A stretch of 17,062 bases of DNA from an uncultured Fusobacterium sp. (GCA_900542625.1 UQOH01000044.1:1-17062); one strand, 5' to 3'. Counted from the first letter of the stretch, positions 1-7,486 are shown. Numbers and translations are program-made. Notes: a model not told the origin generated them from the sequence alone.

Positions 1-341
1 CGACTGACGGTATAGCTGCTTTTGTTTTTCCTTTGTTTCCCCGGATTTTGGAGAACCGGACCGTTCTCGGGTTTCGTCGTAGCCGTTATTGTCCGAGGGC
101 CTGACGCCAACGCCTTTGCCAGCTGGTCGGGACAGGATGTTCCCCGGCCTTTGCAGTCGATGCCTTCGAGACGTGCGATCACGTCGGCAGCCTGCATCCC
201 GCGCGTCAGCAGACCTATTCCCTGGGTATTCCCGTGACATCCGCCTTCGAAGCGGACGCTTTTGACGATATCTCCCTCCAATTCGATTTCGATGGATTTC
301 GAACAGGTACCTTGTGTCTTATAAGTGAATTTCTTTGCCAT
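1..341 (-). CDS. TSCPD-domain protein (TIGR03905-like), 3' end outside window
   Basis: At least 113 residues, open to the window edge. The start is ATG at 341. The N-terminal 80 residues match the small TSCPD family: GTCS with Cys13, GGCHGN with Cys35, then Cys63 and a TSCPDQLAKAL block with Cys70. The four cysteines suggest metal binding or redox chemistry, but the family's biochemical role is not established to my knowledge. Family members are usually about 80 residues. Here a Lys/Thr/Asn-rich tail of more than 30 residues follows, which could be a real extension or a frameshift near residue 80. GC-rich codons and the Bacteroidetes-type promoter just upstream set it apart from everything right of 600. 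Family assignment is fairly sure; function is unknown. Confidence 0.72.
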   Translation of the reverse strand, partial: MAKKFTYKTQGTCSKSIEIELEGDIVKSVRFEGGCHGNTQGIGLLTRGMQAADVIARLEGIDCKGRGTSCPDQLAKALASGPRTITATTKPENGPVLQNPGKQRKNKSSYTVS

Positions 342-360
342 TTCGAAAGAATTTCGTACG

Positions 361-368
361 CAAATATA
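361..368 (-). promoter_or_regulatory. Bacteroidetes-type -7 promoter element
   Basis: On the minus strand this reads TATATTTG, matching the TAnnTTTG -7 motif of the Bacteroidetes primary sigma factor. It lies about 20 bases upstream of the TSCPD start codon, leaving a very short leader. No convincing -33 TTTG was found. The AT-rich leader without a strong Shine-Dalgarno site also fits Bacteroidetes. Confidence 0.5.
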
Positions 369-558
369 CGAATAAATGGATATTTTCAGCGTCCGATGTG
401 TCGGCGTGTGTGTTTCCGTGCGTACCGGGAATCCATGGCTTTTGCGTATTCGAATCCGTCCCTCTTCTCTTGAGCCTCTTATTTTCGGTTTTTTGATTCT
501 GGCCGGCCGGTTTGGTTTTGCTATTTATTTCGGGCGACGACCGGATAATCGTATGTAA
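369..558. other. GC-rich spacer with no recognisable gene
   Basis: Both strands were read. The short open frames here (for example 376-558 on the plus strand) have biased, non-protein-like composition and no ribosome binding site. Nothing is called apart from the promoter at its left and the hairpin at its right. Confidence 0.5.
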
Positions 559-590
559 AACTCCCCTTCCCGATCACGGGAAGGGGAGTT
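559..590. terminator. Perfect 14-bp hairpin, probable terminator at the composition boundary
   Basis: Left arm 559-572 (AACTCCCCTTCCCG) and right arm 577-590 are perfect reverse complements around the loop ATCA. Four A's precede it, giving a U run for minus-strand transcripts. The plus strand continues TTCTCTTG, only a weak U tract. It could end transcription in either direction. The AT-rich fusobacterial sequence begins within about 10-15 bases of it. Confidence 0.65.
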
Positions 591-602
591 CTCTTGTCTC
601 AG
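591..602. other. Abrupt junction between GC-rich and AT-rich DNA
   Basis: Left of this point the DNA has GC-rich codons and a Bacteroidetes promoter. Right of it everything is AT-rich with fusobacterial gene content. The reading frame of the membrane protein at 594-857 runs back through the hairpin to a stop at 546-548 with no ATG, so its true 5' end appears to be missing. This is most simply an assembly join, or a chimera formed at the hairpin. No transposase, tRNA or attachment site is visible that would explain integration. Confidence 0.6.
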
Positions 603-857
603 TACTTTTTTATTTCTGCTGTTGCTGCTGCCTATATTGTTTACACAGGGCTTGGAGAAGCAAGAGATTATAAAACTGTTCTTTTCACAGTTCTTGTGTG
701 TATGTTCCCAGTATCAGCTATGGTAAACTGCGGTTATGCAATAGCTGTATTTTTTAAAGCTATTGTTGAAAAAGTAAGAGGAGCAGGAAAAAAAGCAGAA
801 GAAGAAAAGAAAACTGTTACTGTAACAAAATCTAAAAAATCCAGAAAGAAAAAATAA
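594..857 (+). CDS. Small membrane protein, 5'-truncated at the junction
   Basis: About 87 residues are visible, with two hydrophobic stretches near residues 3-19 and 29-55 and a strongly basic Lys-rich tail (ending KSRKKK) that is probably cytoplasmic. The frame can only open at a TTG at 594, inside or beside the composition switch and without a ribosome binding site, so the real start is probably lost. I do not recognise the family. It sits 94 bases upstream of the SEDS gene, which has its own promoter, so co-function is not implied. Confidence 0.5.
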   Translation: MSQYFFISAVAAAYIVYTGLGEARDYKTVLFTVLVCMFPVSAMVNCGYAIAVFFKAIVEKVRGAGKKAEEEKKTVTVTKSKKSRKKK

Positions 858-898
858 GATATTTCTGCAAAGAAACTGCATAAGATTTTATCAAATTA

Positions 899-907
899 TG
901 ATATAAT
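899..907 (+). promoter_or_regulatory. Extended -10 promoter for the SEDS gene
   Basis: TGATATAAT is a perfect extended -10 (TG-N-TATAAT) with no clear -35. Transcription would start near 914, about 38 bases before the ATG at 952. This is the main argument against an upstream TTG start at 913. Confidence 0.65.
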
Positions 908-951
908 AATACTTGGAAATATTAAAAACTAAAAACATAAATGGTGACACA

Positions 952-2163
952 ATGAAAATAGAAAACAAGAGTATTTATCATCAGCATAATGAGATAGATG
1001 AAAAGATACAGAAAAGTCTTGAGAAAAAGAGAATGGAAAGAAGAAAAAATGTTATTGTCTCGATTGCAGTAATTCTTTCTGTTCTTGGAACTCTTAATAT
1101 GCTGAGTATAGGGCTTTATACAGAAAATATGTTTAGTGTAAAAAAATATATGTTTATCTTATTTGTATCTTTTGGACTTGGATGGTTTGTATCAAAAATA
1201 AAGTATCAGTGGTACAGAAAAAAGTGGATGATTGCTTTAATAGTTTTCGGTTCACTTGCACTGCTCCTTTTGGTTATTTTTGGTCCAAGTTCTATATCTA
1301 AAAGTGTAAATGGTGCTAAAGGGTGGATTGATCTTAAGATTACCACAATACAGCCTTCAGAAATGATAAAGGTTCCTTTTATTATATTAATGGCAAATAC
1401 CTTGGCAAAAGGTGAAGAAAATAAAGTTCCTATAAAGATAATACTGATAAATTCTCTTATCTGGCTTGGAATATTTGGTTTGTTTATATTCCTTCAAAAT
1501 GATTTGGGAACAGTTATCCACTATGGAGCAATATATATTTTCATGCTCTTTTTAACTAAAATAAATAAAAAAGTTATAGTGGCAGTAACCGGCTTAGGAA
1601 CTGTTCTTGGAGGAGCAGGCTGTTATTTTATAATGAAGTATGCTGATAAAATTTCAGGGGGATACAAAACAGAAAGAATAAAAATGTTTTTAGAAGGACT
1701 TTTCACAGATAATTATATTGGTAATGCTGATATAGGATATCAGGTGGGGCAGTCTCTTATGGCTTTTGGAAATGGAGGAATCCTTGGAAGATCATATGGG
1801 AGCGGAGTTCAAAAATATGATTATCTTCCGGAAATACACACAGATTTTATTATGGCTCTTTTTGGAGAGGAAATGGGATTTGTGGGTGTAATCATAGTTG
1901 TTATTTTATTTTTTATTCTTTATAATCTTATTGTTGAAACAGGAATAAATTCCAAGGATATTTTTGGACGTTATCTGGCTTTGGGAATAGCAGGATATAT
2001 AATCAGCCAGTTTCTTATAAATATTTTTGTAGCTTTAGGACTTCTTCCTGTTTTTGGAATTCCAATGCCTATATTTAGTTATGGAGGAAGCTCAATCATA
2101 ACTATATTTGCAGCTCTTGGAATAGTAATTAATATAAATAAGAGTATGTTTGACAAAGAATAA
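952..2163 (+). CDS. SEDS-family peptidoglycan glycosyltransferase (RodA/FtsW type)
   Basis: 403 residues from ATG 952, supported by GGTGA at 943-947. A basic, charged cytoplasmic N-terminus of about 33 residues is followed by about ten membrane segments. SEDS hallmarks are present: GAKGW (Trp125), QPSE around 134-137, QNDLG at 182-186, PEIHTDF with the catalytic-type Asp298, and GIPMPIFSYGGSS near 369-381. SEDS proteins polymerise lipid II into glycan strands at the inner membrane with a partner class B PBP. The GIP-P-F spelling before SYGGSS favours RodA (elongation) over FtsW, but I cannot settle this. No PBP2 or mre gene is adjacent. The family call is secure. Confidence 0.9.
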   Translation: MKIENKSIYHQHNEIDEKIQKSLEKKRMERRKNVIVSIAVILSVLGTLNMLSIGLYTENMFSVKKYMFILFVSFGLGWFVSKIKYQWYRKKWMIALIVFGSLALLLLVIFGPSSISKSVNGAKGWIDLKITTIQPSEMIKVPFIILMANTLAKGEENKVPIKIILINSLIWLGIFGLFIFLQNDLGTVIHYGAIYIFMLFLTKINKKVIVAVTGLGTVLGGAGCYFIMKYADKISGGYKTERIKMFLEGLFTDNYIGNADIGYQVGQSLMAFGNGGILGRSYGSGVQKYDYLPEIHTDFIMALFGEEMGFVGVIIVVILFFILYNLIVETGINSKDIFGRYLALGIAGYIISQFLINIFVALGLLPVFGIPMPIFSYGGSSIITIFAALGIVININKSMFDKE

Positions 2164-2178
2164 AATAAAATGTATAAT
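2150..2178 (+). promoter_or_regulatory. Consensus promoter TTGACA-17-TATAAT
   Basis: A perfect -35 TTGACA (2150-2155) and a perfect -10 TATAAT (2173-2178) are separated by 17 bases. The -35 lies inside the last codons of the SEDS gene. Start near 2185 gives a leader of about 40 bases for the DUF896-asnS operon. No hairpin suggesting a terminator or T-box is present between them. Confidence 0.8.
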
Positions 2179-2225
2179 TACCAATATACTTTATGGTTTT
2201 ATTTAGAAGAAAGTAGGAGTAAAAA

Positions 2226-2420
2226 ATGGAAATGAAAGACATTATAGAAAAAGTAAATTATTTTTCTAAACTTGCAAAAACAAGAGAACTGACAAATGAA
2301 GAGGCTGAAGAAAGACATAAATACAGACAGCTTTATTTGGAAAAGTTCAGAGCTCAGGTAAGAGCACACTTAGATAACATAGAAATCGTTGATGATGTAA
2401 ATAAAGAAAATTTAAATTAG
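2226..2420 (+). CDS. DUF896 (YnzC-like) small protein
   Basis: 64 residues, soluble, highly charged and helical. The pattern of a short helix (IIEKVNYFSKLAKTREL), a T-x-EE-x-EE turn, then Y-R-Q-LYLE-KFRAQVRAHLDNIEIVDD matches the DUF896/YnzC family of two-helix hairpin proteins. B. subtilis YnzC is of similar length and belongs to an SOS-linked operon; no LexA context is visible here. The start is ATG 2226 with AGGAG at 2215-2219. Only 10 bases separate it from asnS, and the asnS ribosome binding site overlaps its stop codon, so the two are probably translationally coupled. Molecular role is unknown. Confidence 0.8.
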   Translation: MEMKDIIEKVNYFSKLAKTRELTNEEAEERHKYRQLYLEKFRAQVRAHLDNIEIVDDVNKENLN

Positions 2421-2430
2421 GGGGATTATT

Positions 2431-3822
2431 ATGTGCAGTACAACAGTAAGAAGCTTATATAGAAACGAAAAAGAGTTTCTTGGAAAAGAAGTAGAAGTTT
2501 CTGGATGGGTAAGAAAATTAAGAGATCAAAAGAACTTTGGTTTTATCGAACTGAATGACGGTTCTTTCTTTAAAGGAATACAGGTAGTTTATAACTCTGA
2601 TTTACCAAATTTTGAAGAAATATCTCACCTTTCAATATCTTCTTCAATTACAGTAAAAGGAATGTTTAAAGAATCAGAAGGAAAAGGACAGGCAACAGAG
2701 ATTATTGCAACTGAAATAACTGTAGTTCAAAAAGCATCTCTTGACTATCCTTTACAAAATAAAAGACAATCATTTGAATATTTAAGAGAGATTGCTCACT
2801 TAAGACCAAGAACAAATACATTCTCAGCAGTATTCAGAGTAAGATCTGTTCTTGCTTATGCAATTCACAAATTCTTCCAAGAGCAGAATTTCGTATACAC
2901 TCACACACCAATTATAACTGGATCTGATGCTGAGGGAGCAGGAGAGATGTTTAGAGTAACAACTCTTGATGTTAACAATCTTCCTAAAAAAGAAGACGGA
3001 ACAGTAGACAACTCTAAAGATTTCTTTGGAAAAGCTACTAACTTAACAGTAAGCGGACAATTAAACGGTGAAACTTATTGTTCTGCATTCAGAAACATCT
3101 ATACATTTGGACCAACATTCAGAGCAGAAAACTCTAATACATCAAGACACGCTGCTGAATTCTGGATGATAGAGCCTGAAATTGCTTTTGCTGACTTAAA
3201 TGCAAATATGGATTTAGGGGAAGCAATGATAAAATATATTATAAAATATGTAATGGACGAATGCCCAGAAGAGATTCAATTCTTCAACCAGTTTATAGAA
3301 AAAGGACTTATTGATAAATTAAACAACGTTCTTGACAATGAGTTCGCAAGAGTAACATATACAGAAGCTATTGACATCTTACTTGCATCAGGACAAAAAT
3401 TCAGCTACCCAGTTAAATGGGGAATTGATTTACAAAGTGAACATGAAAGATTCTTAGCTGAAAAACACTTTGGAAAACCTGTATTCTTAACAGACTATCC
3501 AAAAGAGATAAAAGCTTTCTATATGAAACTTAATGAAGACGGAAAAACAGTAAGAGCTATGGACCTTCTTGCACCGGGAATCGGGGAGATTATAGGAGGT
3601 TCTCAAAGAGAGGACAACTTAGAAGCTCTTGAAAAGAGAATGGACGAAGTTGGATTAAACAAAGAGGATTACAGTTTCTATCTTGATTTAAGAAGATATG
3701 GAAGTTTCCCTCACTCAGGATACGGACTTGGATTTGAAAGAATAATGATGTATATCACTGGTATAACTAATATCAGAGACGTAATTCCATTCCCAAGAAC
3801 TCCGGGAAATGCTGCATTCTAA
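2431..3822 (+). CDS. asnS: Asparaginyl-tRNA synthetase
   Basis: 463 residues, the usual AsnRS length. It charges tRNA-Asn with asparagine in the cytoplasm. The N-terminal OB-fold anticodon-binding domain (about 1-100) contains VEVSGWVRKLRDQ and FIELNDGS. The class IIb catalytic core follows: HTPIITGSDAEGAGEMF (158-174), motif 2 TFRAENSNTSRH (229-240), and motif 3 GLGFERIMMY starting at 432, with the family ending FPRTPGNAAF. The GSDAEGAGEMF spelling is AsnRS rather than AspRS. ATG 2431 is preceded by AGGGGGA at 2419-2425. No T-box leader is seen; expression appears to come from the promoter at 2150-2178. Confidence 0.97.
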   Translation: MCSTTVRSLYRNEKEFLGKEVEVSGWVRKLRDQKNFGFIELNDGSFFKGIQVVYNSDLPNFEEISHLSISSSITVKGMFKESEGKGQATEIIATEITVVQKASLDYPLQNKRQSFEYLREIAHLRPRTNTFSAVFRVRSVLAYAIHKFFQEQNFVYTHTPIITGSDAEGAGEMFRVTTLDVNNLPKKEDGTVDNSKDFFGKATNLTVSGQLNGETYCSAFRNIYTFGPTFRAENSNTSRHAAEFWMIEPEIAFADLNANMDLGEAMIKYIIKYVMDECPEEIQFFNQFIEKGLIDKLNNVLDNEFARVTYTEAIDILLASGQKFSYPVKWGIDLQSEHERFLAEKHFGKPVFLTDYPKEIKAFYMKLNEDGKTVRAMDLLAPGIGEIIGGSQREDNLEALEKRMDEVGLNKEDYSFYLDLRRYGSFPHSGYGLGFERIMMYITGITNIRDVIPFPRTPGNAAF

Positions 3823-3859
3823 TAATTTAATTAAATAAAAAACAAAAGGAGATGAAGAA

Positions 3860-4885
3860 ATGATACTAAATGTGTTAATAACAATAGCAGTTTTTTCTCT
3901 CCTTTTTTATATTATAACTTTTCCTTATGAGTCAAAACTTCAGAGAAAAATGAAGAGAGTTTTGAGCTTTGAAGAAGTAAGTTATGTAAGCAAAGAAGAG
4001 AGAAATTTCAAAAGATATGACTTTGATGGAATAGAAGAAAAACTTAATATAGAAGAAAAATTTATAGACAGCTCTCATGTAGATGAAAAAATGAGATATA
4101 TTTTAATTACTCCAAAGGGAAAACTGAAAGAGGATATCCCATGTCTTATTCTTCTTCATGGAATAAGGGATTATCCTGAAGACTGGATAAACAGAGCATA
4201 TCTTATTGAAAATTATCTTACTTTAAGAGAAATGAACCTTATAGATGATATGGCTTTTTTTCTTCCTGCATCAGGTTTTAACGGGGAAAGCTGGTATACT
4301 AACTTCTATAAAGACAGCAGCCACAAATATGCAGATTATTTTGTTGATGAATTTTACAATGAAGTAAAAAAAGTATCCCCAAAAGGAAAAATAGGACTTG
4401 CAGGTTTTTCTATGGGAGGATACGGGGCATATAAGATAGGACTTCTTAATATAGATAAGTTTCATGTAATAGGAAGTTTTTCAGGAGCTGTAAGTCTTAT
4501 CAGAATGAGTGTAAACAGAAGAGTTATGAGGATAATGAGATATGTTTATATTCCAAAGTTTCTTTTTAATGATTTGGATAAATCACAGTTTATAAGAATA
4601 TTCAGCTCATGGGGCTGGAGAATATTAAAACAAGACCCATACAGCATAATTAAAGCTATAGACAAAGAGAAGATAAGAGGCAAGAAATTCTATATAAGTG
4701 TTGGTGCAGAGGATAAAAAACCATATCTGATGCTTCAGCAGTGGATAGATATAGTGGGAAGACTGAAAAAGTTTCAGGTGGATTTTAAAGGATATATATA
4801 TAAGGATGAGGTTCACACATGGGATTATATATCTAAAGATTTACCAAATTTTATGTGTTATTTTAATAAACAGGTTAAAAAATAA
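3860..4885 (+). CDS. Membrane-anchored alpha/beta hydrolase (esterase D-like)
   Basis: 341 residues. A hydrophobic segment at residues 4-21 followed by basic residues looks like a signal anchor. The rest is an alpha/beta hydrolase: oxyanion-region LLHG at 98-101, nucleophile elbow G-F-S-M-G-G with Ser184, probable acid Asp285 in SVGAEDK, and His319 in EVHTWDY. The arrangement resembles the putative esterase (esterase D) family that hydrolyses carboxyl or S-formyl esters. The substrate cannot be inferred. It starts 37 bases after asnS with AGGAG at 3847-3851, so it is probably the last gene of the DUF896-asnS transcript. The next promoter begins 8 bases after its stop, and no terminator hairpin separates them. 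Confidence 0.8.
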   Translation: MILNVLITIAVFSLLFYIITFPYESKLQRKMKRVLSFEEVSYVSKEERNFKRYDFDGIEEKLNIEEKFIDSSHVDEKMRYILITPKGKLKEDIPCLILLHGIRDYPEDWINRAYLIENYLTLREMNLIDDMAFFLPASGFNGESWYTNFYKDSSHKYADYFVDEFYNEVKKVSPKGKIGLAGFSMGGYGAYKIGLLNIDKFHVIGSFSGAVSLIRMSVNRRVMRIMRYVYIPKFLFNDLDKSQFIRIFSSWGWRILKQDPYSIIKAIDKEKIRGKKFYISVGAEDKKPYLMLQQWIDIVGRLKKFQVDFKGYIYKDEVHTWDYISKDLPNFMCYFNKQVKK

Positions 4886-4892
4886 AAAAATA

Positions 4893-4922
4893 TTGACTGA
4901 TGAGTCGTTTTTATGTTATGCT
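4893..4922 (+). promoter_or_regulatory. Promoter of the lipoprotein-OmpV operon
   Basis: -35 TTGACT (4893-4898), an 18-base spacer and -10 TATGCT (4917-4922) preceded by a TG-N extension at 4914-4916. Predicted start near 4929, about 55 bases before the lipoprotein ATG. The -35 is embedded in the first of two palindromes. Confidence 0.6.
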
Positions 4923-4947
4923 ATGTTTGAAAGTTGACTGTATAGTC
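4893..4947 (+). promoter_or_regulatory. Two operator-like palindromes flanking the promoter
   Basis: TTGACTGATGAGTC (4893-4906) and TTGACTGTATAGTC (4934-4947) share the form TTGACT-N4-AGTC. Each contains the perfect inverted repeat GACT-N4-AGTC. Their starts are 41 bases apart, close to four helical turns. One covers the -35 and the other lies just past the predicted start site, a layout typical of repression by a dimeric regulator such as a TetR-type protein. The regulator is not in this window. Confidence 0.5.
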
Positions 4948-4984
4948 ATAAATTACTCAGAAAAAAGAAATCAGGCAGGAATAA

Positions 4985-5290
4985 ATGAAGAAAAAATTAG
5001 CTATAATAACTTTGTGTACAGGATTTTTTTCATGCAGTTCTTTAATGTATAATTATACTCAAGATGAATTTACAACAGAGTATATTAGAACTGTGAGATA
5101 CTTTGATAAGACAGTTGATGGTCCTATTAAAAAATCTGACTTGAGGAAACTGGGGAAAAAATTTACTTTTTTAAAAAAGCAGCTTCACAAAAATAATGAA
5201 AATTACCAAAGACTAAATGAGGAAACTGTAAAAGTTTACGATGAAAAGATAGATGAGTATCTAATGTTTGTAAAAGATTTGGAAGATTAA
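4985..5290 (+). CDS. Small predicted lipoprotein
   Basis: 101 residues. The start MKKKLAIITLCTGFFSCSS has a basic n-region, a short hydrophobic core and a plausible lipobox ending at Cys17 (-3 Phe, -1 Ser). The mature part is charged and helical, with a Lys-rich stretch at about 50-75, and ends in acidic residues. No known domain is recognised. The ribosome binding site is AGGA at 4977-4980, four bases from ATG. It is 32 bases upstream of the OmpV-like gene and shares its promoter, suggesting an envelope role linked to that outer-membrane protein; this link is inference. Confidence 0.65.
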   Translation: MKKKLAIITLCTGFFSCSSLMYNYTQDEFTTEYIRTVRYFDKTVDGPIKKSDLRKLGKKFTFLKKQLHKNNENYQRLNEETVKVYDEKIDEYLMFVKDLED

Positions 5291-5322
5291 TTTGTGAGCA
5301 GAACATCAGGAGGGAAACAATT

Positions 5323-6063
5323 ATGAGAAAAGCAGCATTAATTTTATGTGGATTAATACTGGCAGGACAAACAGCTATGGCAAGCAGCATCGGTATAGGA
5401 TATGGAGCAACAACAGAACTTTATAAAAGTGATGATAATGGGTATGCTCTTCCATTAGTAGATTTAGAATACGATAACTTCTTTTTAAAAGGAGCTACTG
5501 TAAATGGATTCAGTGTAGGTTATAATCTTTATCAAGATGATTTCTATACTTTTTCTCTTTATGTAAAACCATTTGGCGGATATAAAATGGATTCAGGAGA
5601 TATGAAAGATGGTTATAAAGGAATAGATGACAGAGAGCATAAAGTAATGGGTGGAGCAGAAGTAACTATCTACACAGGAATTTATGACATAGAAATGGCA
5701 GCATCAGCAGACTTTGGAAAAGAGGGAGGAAATGTTGTTTTACAGCTTAACAGACCTTATGTTGTAAATTCAAGATTAGTTCTTATTCCTTCAGTAAACT
5801 TTGTTTACTTTAACTCTGATTATGTTGATTACTACTTCGGTGTTGAATCACATGAAAGAACAGGAAATATAGGAAGAACTTATGATGGTGACAGTGCATA
5901 CACAATAGGATTAAATTTAACAGCATCATACAGACTGACTGACAGTTTCTCTCTTCTTGGATTTGCAGGAATGAATAAATTCTCAAAAGAGATAGAAGAT
6001 TCTCCAATAGTTGAGGACAGCATGGTTTACTTTACAGGAGCTGGAATAGTTTATACTTTCTAG
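5323..6063 (+). CDS. MipA/OmpV-family outer-membrane protein
   Basis: 246 residues. Signal peptide of 20 residues ending A-M-A before Ser21. The mature protein is rich in alternating aromatic/polar beta strands and ends in Phe (VYTF), as outer-membrane barrels do. YALPLVDLEYDNFFLKG near 42-58 and DYYFGV near 168-173 fit the MipA/OmpV family, which includes MltA-interacting scaffolding proteins and OmpV-like porins. Which role applies here is unknown. A strong AGGAGGG lies at 5308-5314. Second gene of the operon with the lipoprotein; transcription ends at the hairpin at 6092-6128. Confidence 0.8.
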   Translation: MRKAALILCGLILAGQTAMASSIGIGYGATTELYKSDDNGYALPLVDLEYDNFFLKGATVNGFSVGYNLYQDDFYTFSLYVKPFGGYKMDSGDMKDGYKGIDDREHKVMGGAEVTIYTGIYDIEMAASADFGKEGGNVVLQLNRPYVVNSRLVLIPSVNFVYFNSDYVDYYFGVESHERTGNIGRTYDGDSAYTIGLNLTASYRLTDSFSLLGFAGMNKFSKEIEDSPIVEDSMVYFTGAGIVYTF

Positions 6064-6091
6064 TAATATAGATTATAAATTTATTAAATTT

Positions 6092-6128
6092 AAAAGGAAG
6101 AGCGTTTTTAAACTGCCCTTCCTTTTTT
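6092..6128. terminator. Bidirectional terminator between ompV-like gene and metK
   Basis: Left arm AAAAGGAAGAGC (6092-6103) pairs with GCCCTTCCTTTT (6115-6126) with one mismatch. Six T's follow on the plus strand, and the A run at the left gives a U run for the minus strand. It lies between convergent genes. Confidence 0.8.
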
Positions 6129-6142
6129 ATATTGTTTATATA

Positions 6143-7297
6143 TTATTTTTGAAAATAATTTTTTAATTCTTCTGCTTTGTTAAGCTCTTCCCATGGAAGT
6201 TTGATATCTGTTCTTCCAATGTGTCCGAATGCAGCAAGGTTTTGGTATTTGAACTCACAGCTTCTTAATCTTAAATCTCTTTCTATTCCTCTTGGTGTTA
6301 AGTCAAATATAGATTTTACTGCTTTTTCAAGTTCTAAAACATCAACTTTTTCTGTTCCGAATGTTTCAACTTTTACTGATGTAGGTTCTGCAACACCTAT
6401 TGCGTATGATAACTGAACTTCACATTTATCTGCTAAGTCAGCAGCAACAATGTTTTTAGCAACCCATCTTGCAGCATAAGCAGCTGAACGGTCAACTTTT
6501 GAAGGGTCTTTTCCAGAGAAAGCTCCTCCTCCGTGTCTGAAATATCCTCCATAAGTATCAACTATAATTTTTCTTCCAGTAAGTCCTGTATCTCCGTGAG
6601 GTCCTCCAATCTCAAATCTTCCTGTTGGGTTGATGTGAATTTTTTTAACATCATCGAAGTTTAATCTGTATCTTGATAATACAGGTTTTATAACAAATTC
6701 TTTTACATCATGGTGAATCTGCTCTTGAGTAACAAATGAATTATGTTGAACAGAAACAACTATTGTATCAACAAACTGAATTTTTCCCTCTCTGTCGTAA
6801 GCAAGAGTAACCTGAGATTTAGCATCTGGTCTTGCCCAAGAAAGTGTGCTGTTTCTTGTAAGTCTTGTAAGTTCAACAAGAATTTCTCTTGCAAGAACAA
6901 GAGCTAATGGCATAAGTTCAGGAGTTTCTTTTACAGCTCCTCCAAACATTATTCCCTGGTCTCCTGCTCCTCCGCAGTCAACACCCATTGCAATATCAGG
7001 TGATTGAGAGTGGATAGCATTTAAAACACCACAGTCAGAGTCAAATCCCATTCCGGGTTTATATCCTATTTCATCTATTTTTTTTCTAACAATATCTTGA
7101 ATATCAACATAAGTTTTTGTAGTGATTTCTCCTCCTACAATAACCTGTCCTGTTGTACAGAATACTTCGCATGCAACTCTTGAATCAGGGTCGTTCTCAA
7201 GGCATGCATCTAAAACTGCATCTGAAATCTGGTCTGATACTTTATCAGGGTGTCCAGGTGATACAAATTCAGAAGTAAAGTATGTTAAATTTTCCAT
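6143..7297 (-). CDS. metK: S-adenosylmethionine synthase
   Basis: 384 residues, normal length. It makes SAM from methionine and ATP, releasing phosphate and diphosphate, in the cytoplasm. Visible motifs: GHPDKVSDQISDAVLD (15-30, with His16 and Asp18), the GAGDQG signature (110-115), GGPHGDTGLTGRK (231-243), and the second signature GGGAFSGKDPSKVDRS (256-271). ATG 7297 is preceded by AGGAGG at 7308-7313. It is transcribed from its own promoter through a SAM-I riboswitch, so high SAM should stop transcription. carB lies directly upstream on the same strand, without a terminator of its own, so read-through into this leader is possible. Confidence 0.97.
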   Translation of the reverse strand: MENLTYFTSEFVSPGHPDKVSDQISDAVLDACLENDPDSRVACEVFCTTGQVIVGGEITTKTYVDIQDIVRKKIDEIGYKPGMGFDSDCGVLNAIHSQSPDIAMGVDCGGAGDQGIMFGGAVKETPELMPLALVLAREILVELTRLTRNSTLSWARPDAKSQVTLAYDREGKIQFVDTIVVSVQHNSFVTQEQIHHDVKEFVIKPVLSRYRLNFDDVKKIHINPTGRFEIGGPHGDTGLTGRKIIVDTYGGYFRHGGGAFSGKDPSKVDRSAAYAARWVAKNIVAADLADKCEVQLSYAIGVAEPTSVKVETFGTEKVDVLELEKAVKSIFDLTPRGIERDLRLRSCEFKYQNLAAFGHIGRTDIKLPWEELNKAEELKNYFQK

Positions 7298-7340
7298 TTT
7301 TAAAAATCCTCCTAAGTAATAAATAAAATAAATTTAGAAT

Positions 7341-7375
7341 AAAAAAATCCCTTTCATCATAATAATGAAAGGGAT
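7341..7375 (-). terminator. Riboswitch-controlled terminator of metK
   Basis: Minus-strand arms ATCCCTTTCAT (7375-7365) and its complement (7357-7347) form a perfect 11-bp stem with a 7-base loop, followed by seven U's. It is the expression platform of the SAM riboswitch. Its 5' arm can instead pair with the aptamer's 3' edge. Confidence 0.9.
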
Positions 7376-7387
7376 AAACATTGCAAA

Positions 7388-7480
7388 ATATCTCCTTCCA
7401 TCTGCTGGAATTAGCACCACACTATATAAGCAGGTTGCTGAGACTTCATCGGGCCGCTCCCTCTGTCTCTCTTGATGGTC
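7388..7480 (-). promoter_or_regulatory. SAM-I (S-box) riboswitch
   Basis: The minus strand contains the S-box core: ATCAAGAGAG (7476-7467), P2 arms GAGAC/GTCTC, AGAGGGAGCGGCCCGATGA, GCAACC (7438-7433) and GGTGCTAATTCC (7418-7407). P1 can form between CCATC (7478-7474) and GATGG (7402-7398). GATGGAAGGAGAT (7402-7390) can instead pair with the terminator 5' arm (7375-7365) with one bulge and one G-U, forming an antiterminator. SAM binding should stabilise P1, free the terminator arm and switch metK off. The predicted transcript starts only about two bases before P1. The P4 region is unusually short. Confidence 0.93.
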
Positions 7481-7486
7481 TTAGAA

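Noticed and set aside
234..473. Plus-strand open frame in the GC-rich part
   Set aside because: Overlaps the TSCPD gene in antisense and has no protein-like features.
913..951. TTG start extending the SEDS protein by 13 residues
   Set aside because: It lies at the predicted transcription start of the TGATATAAT promoter and has no ribosome binding site. ATG 952 has GGTGA upstream.
2179..2430. T-box leader for asnS
   Set aside because: The leader before the DUF896 gene is about 40 bases and lacks a T-box core or terminator.
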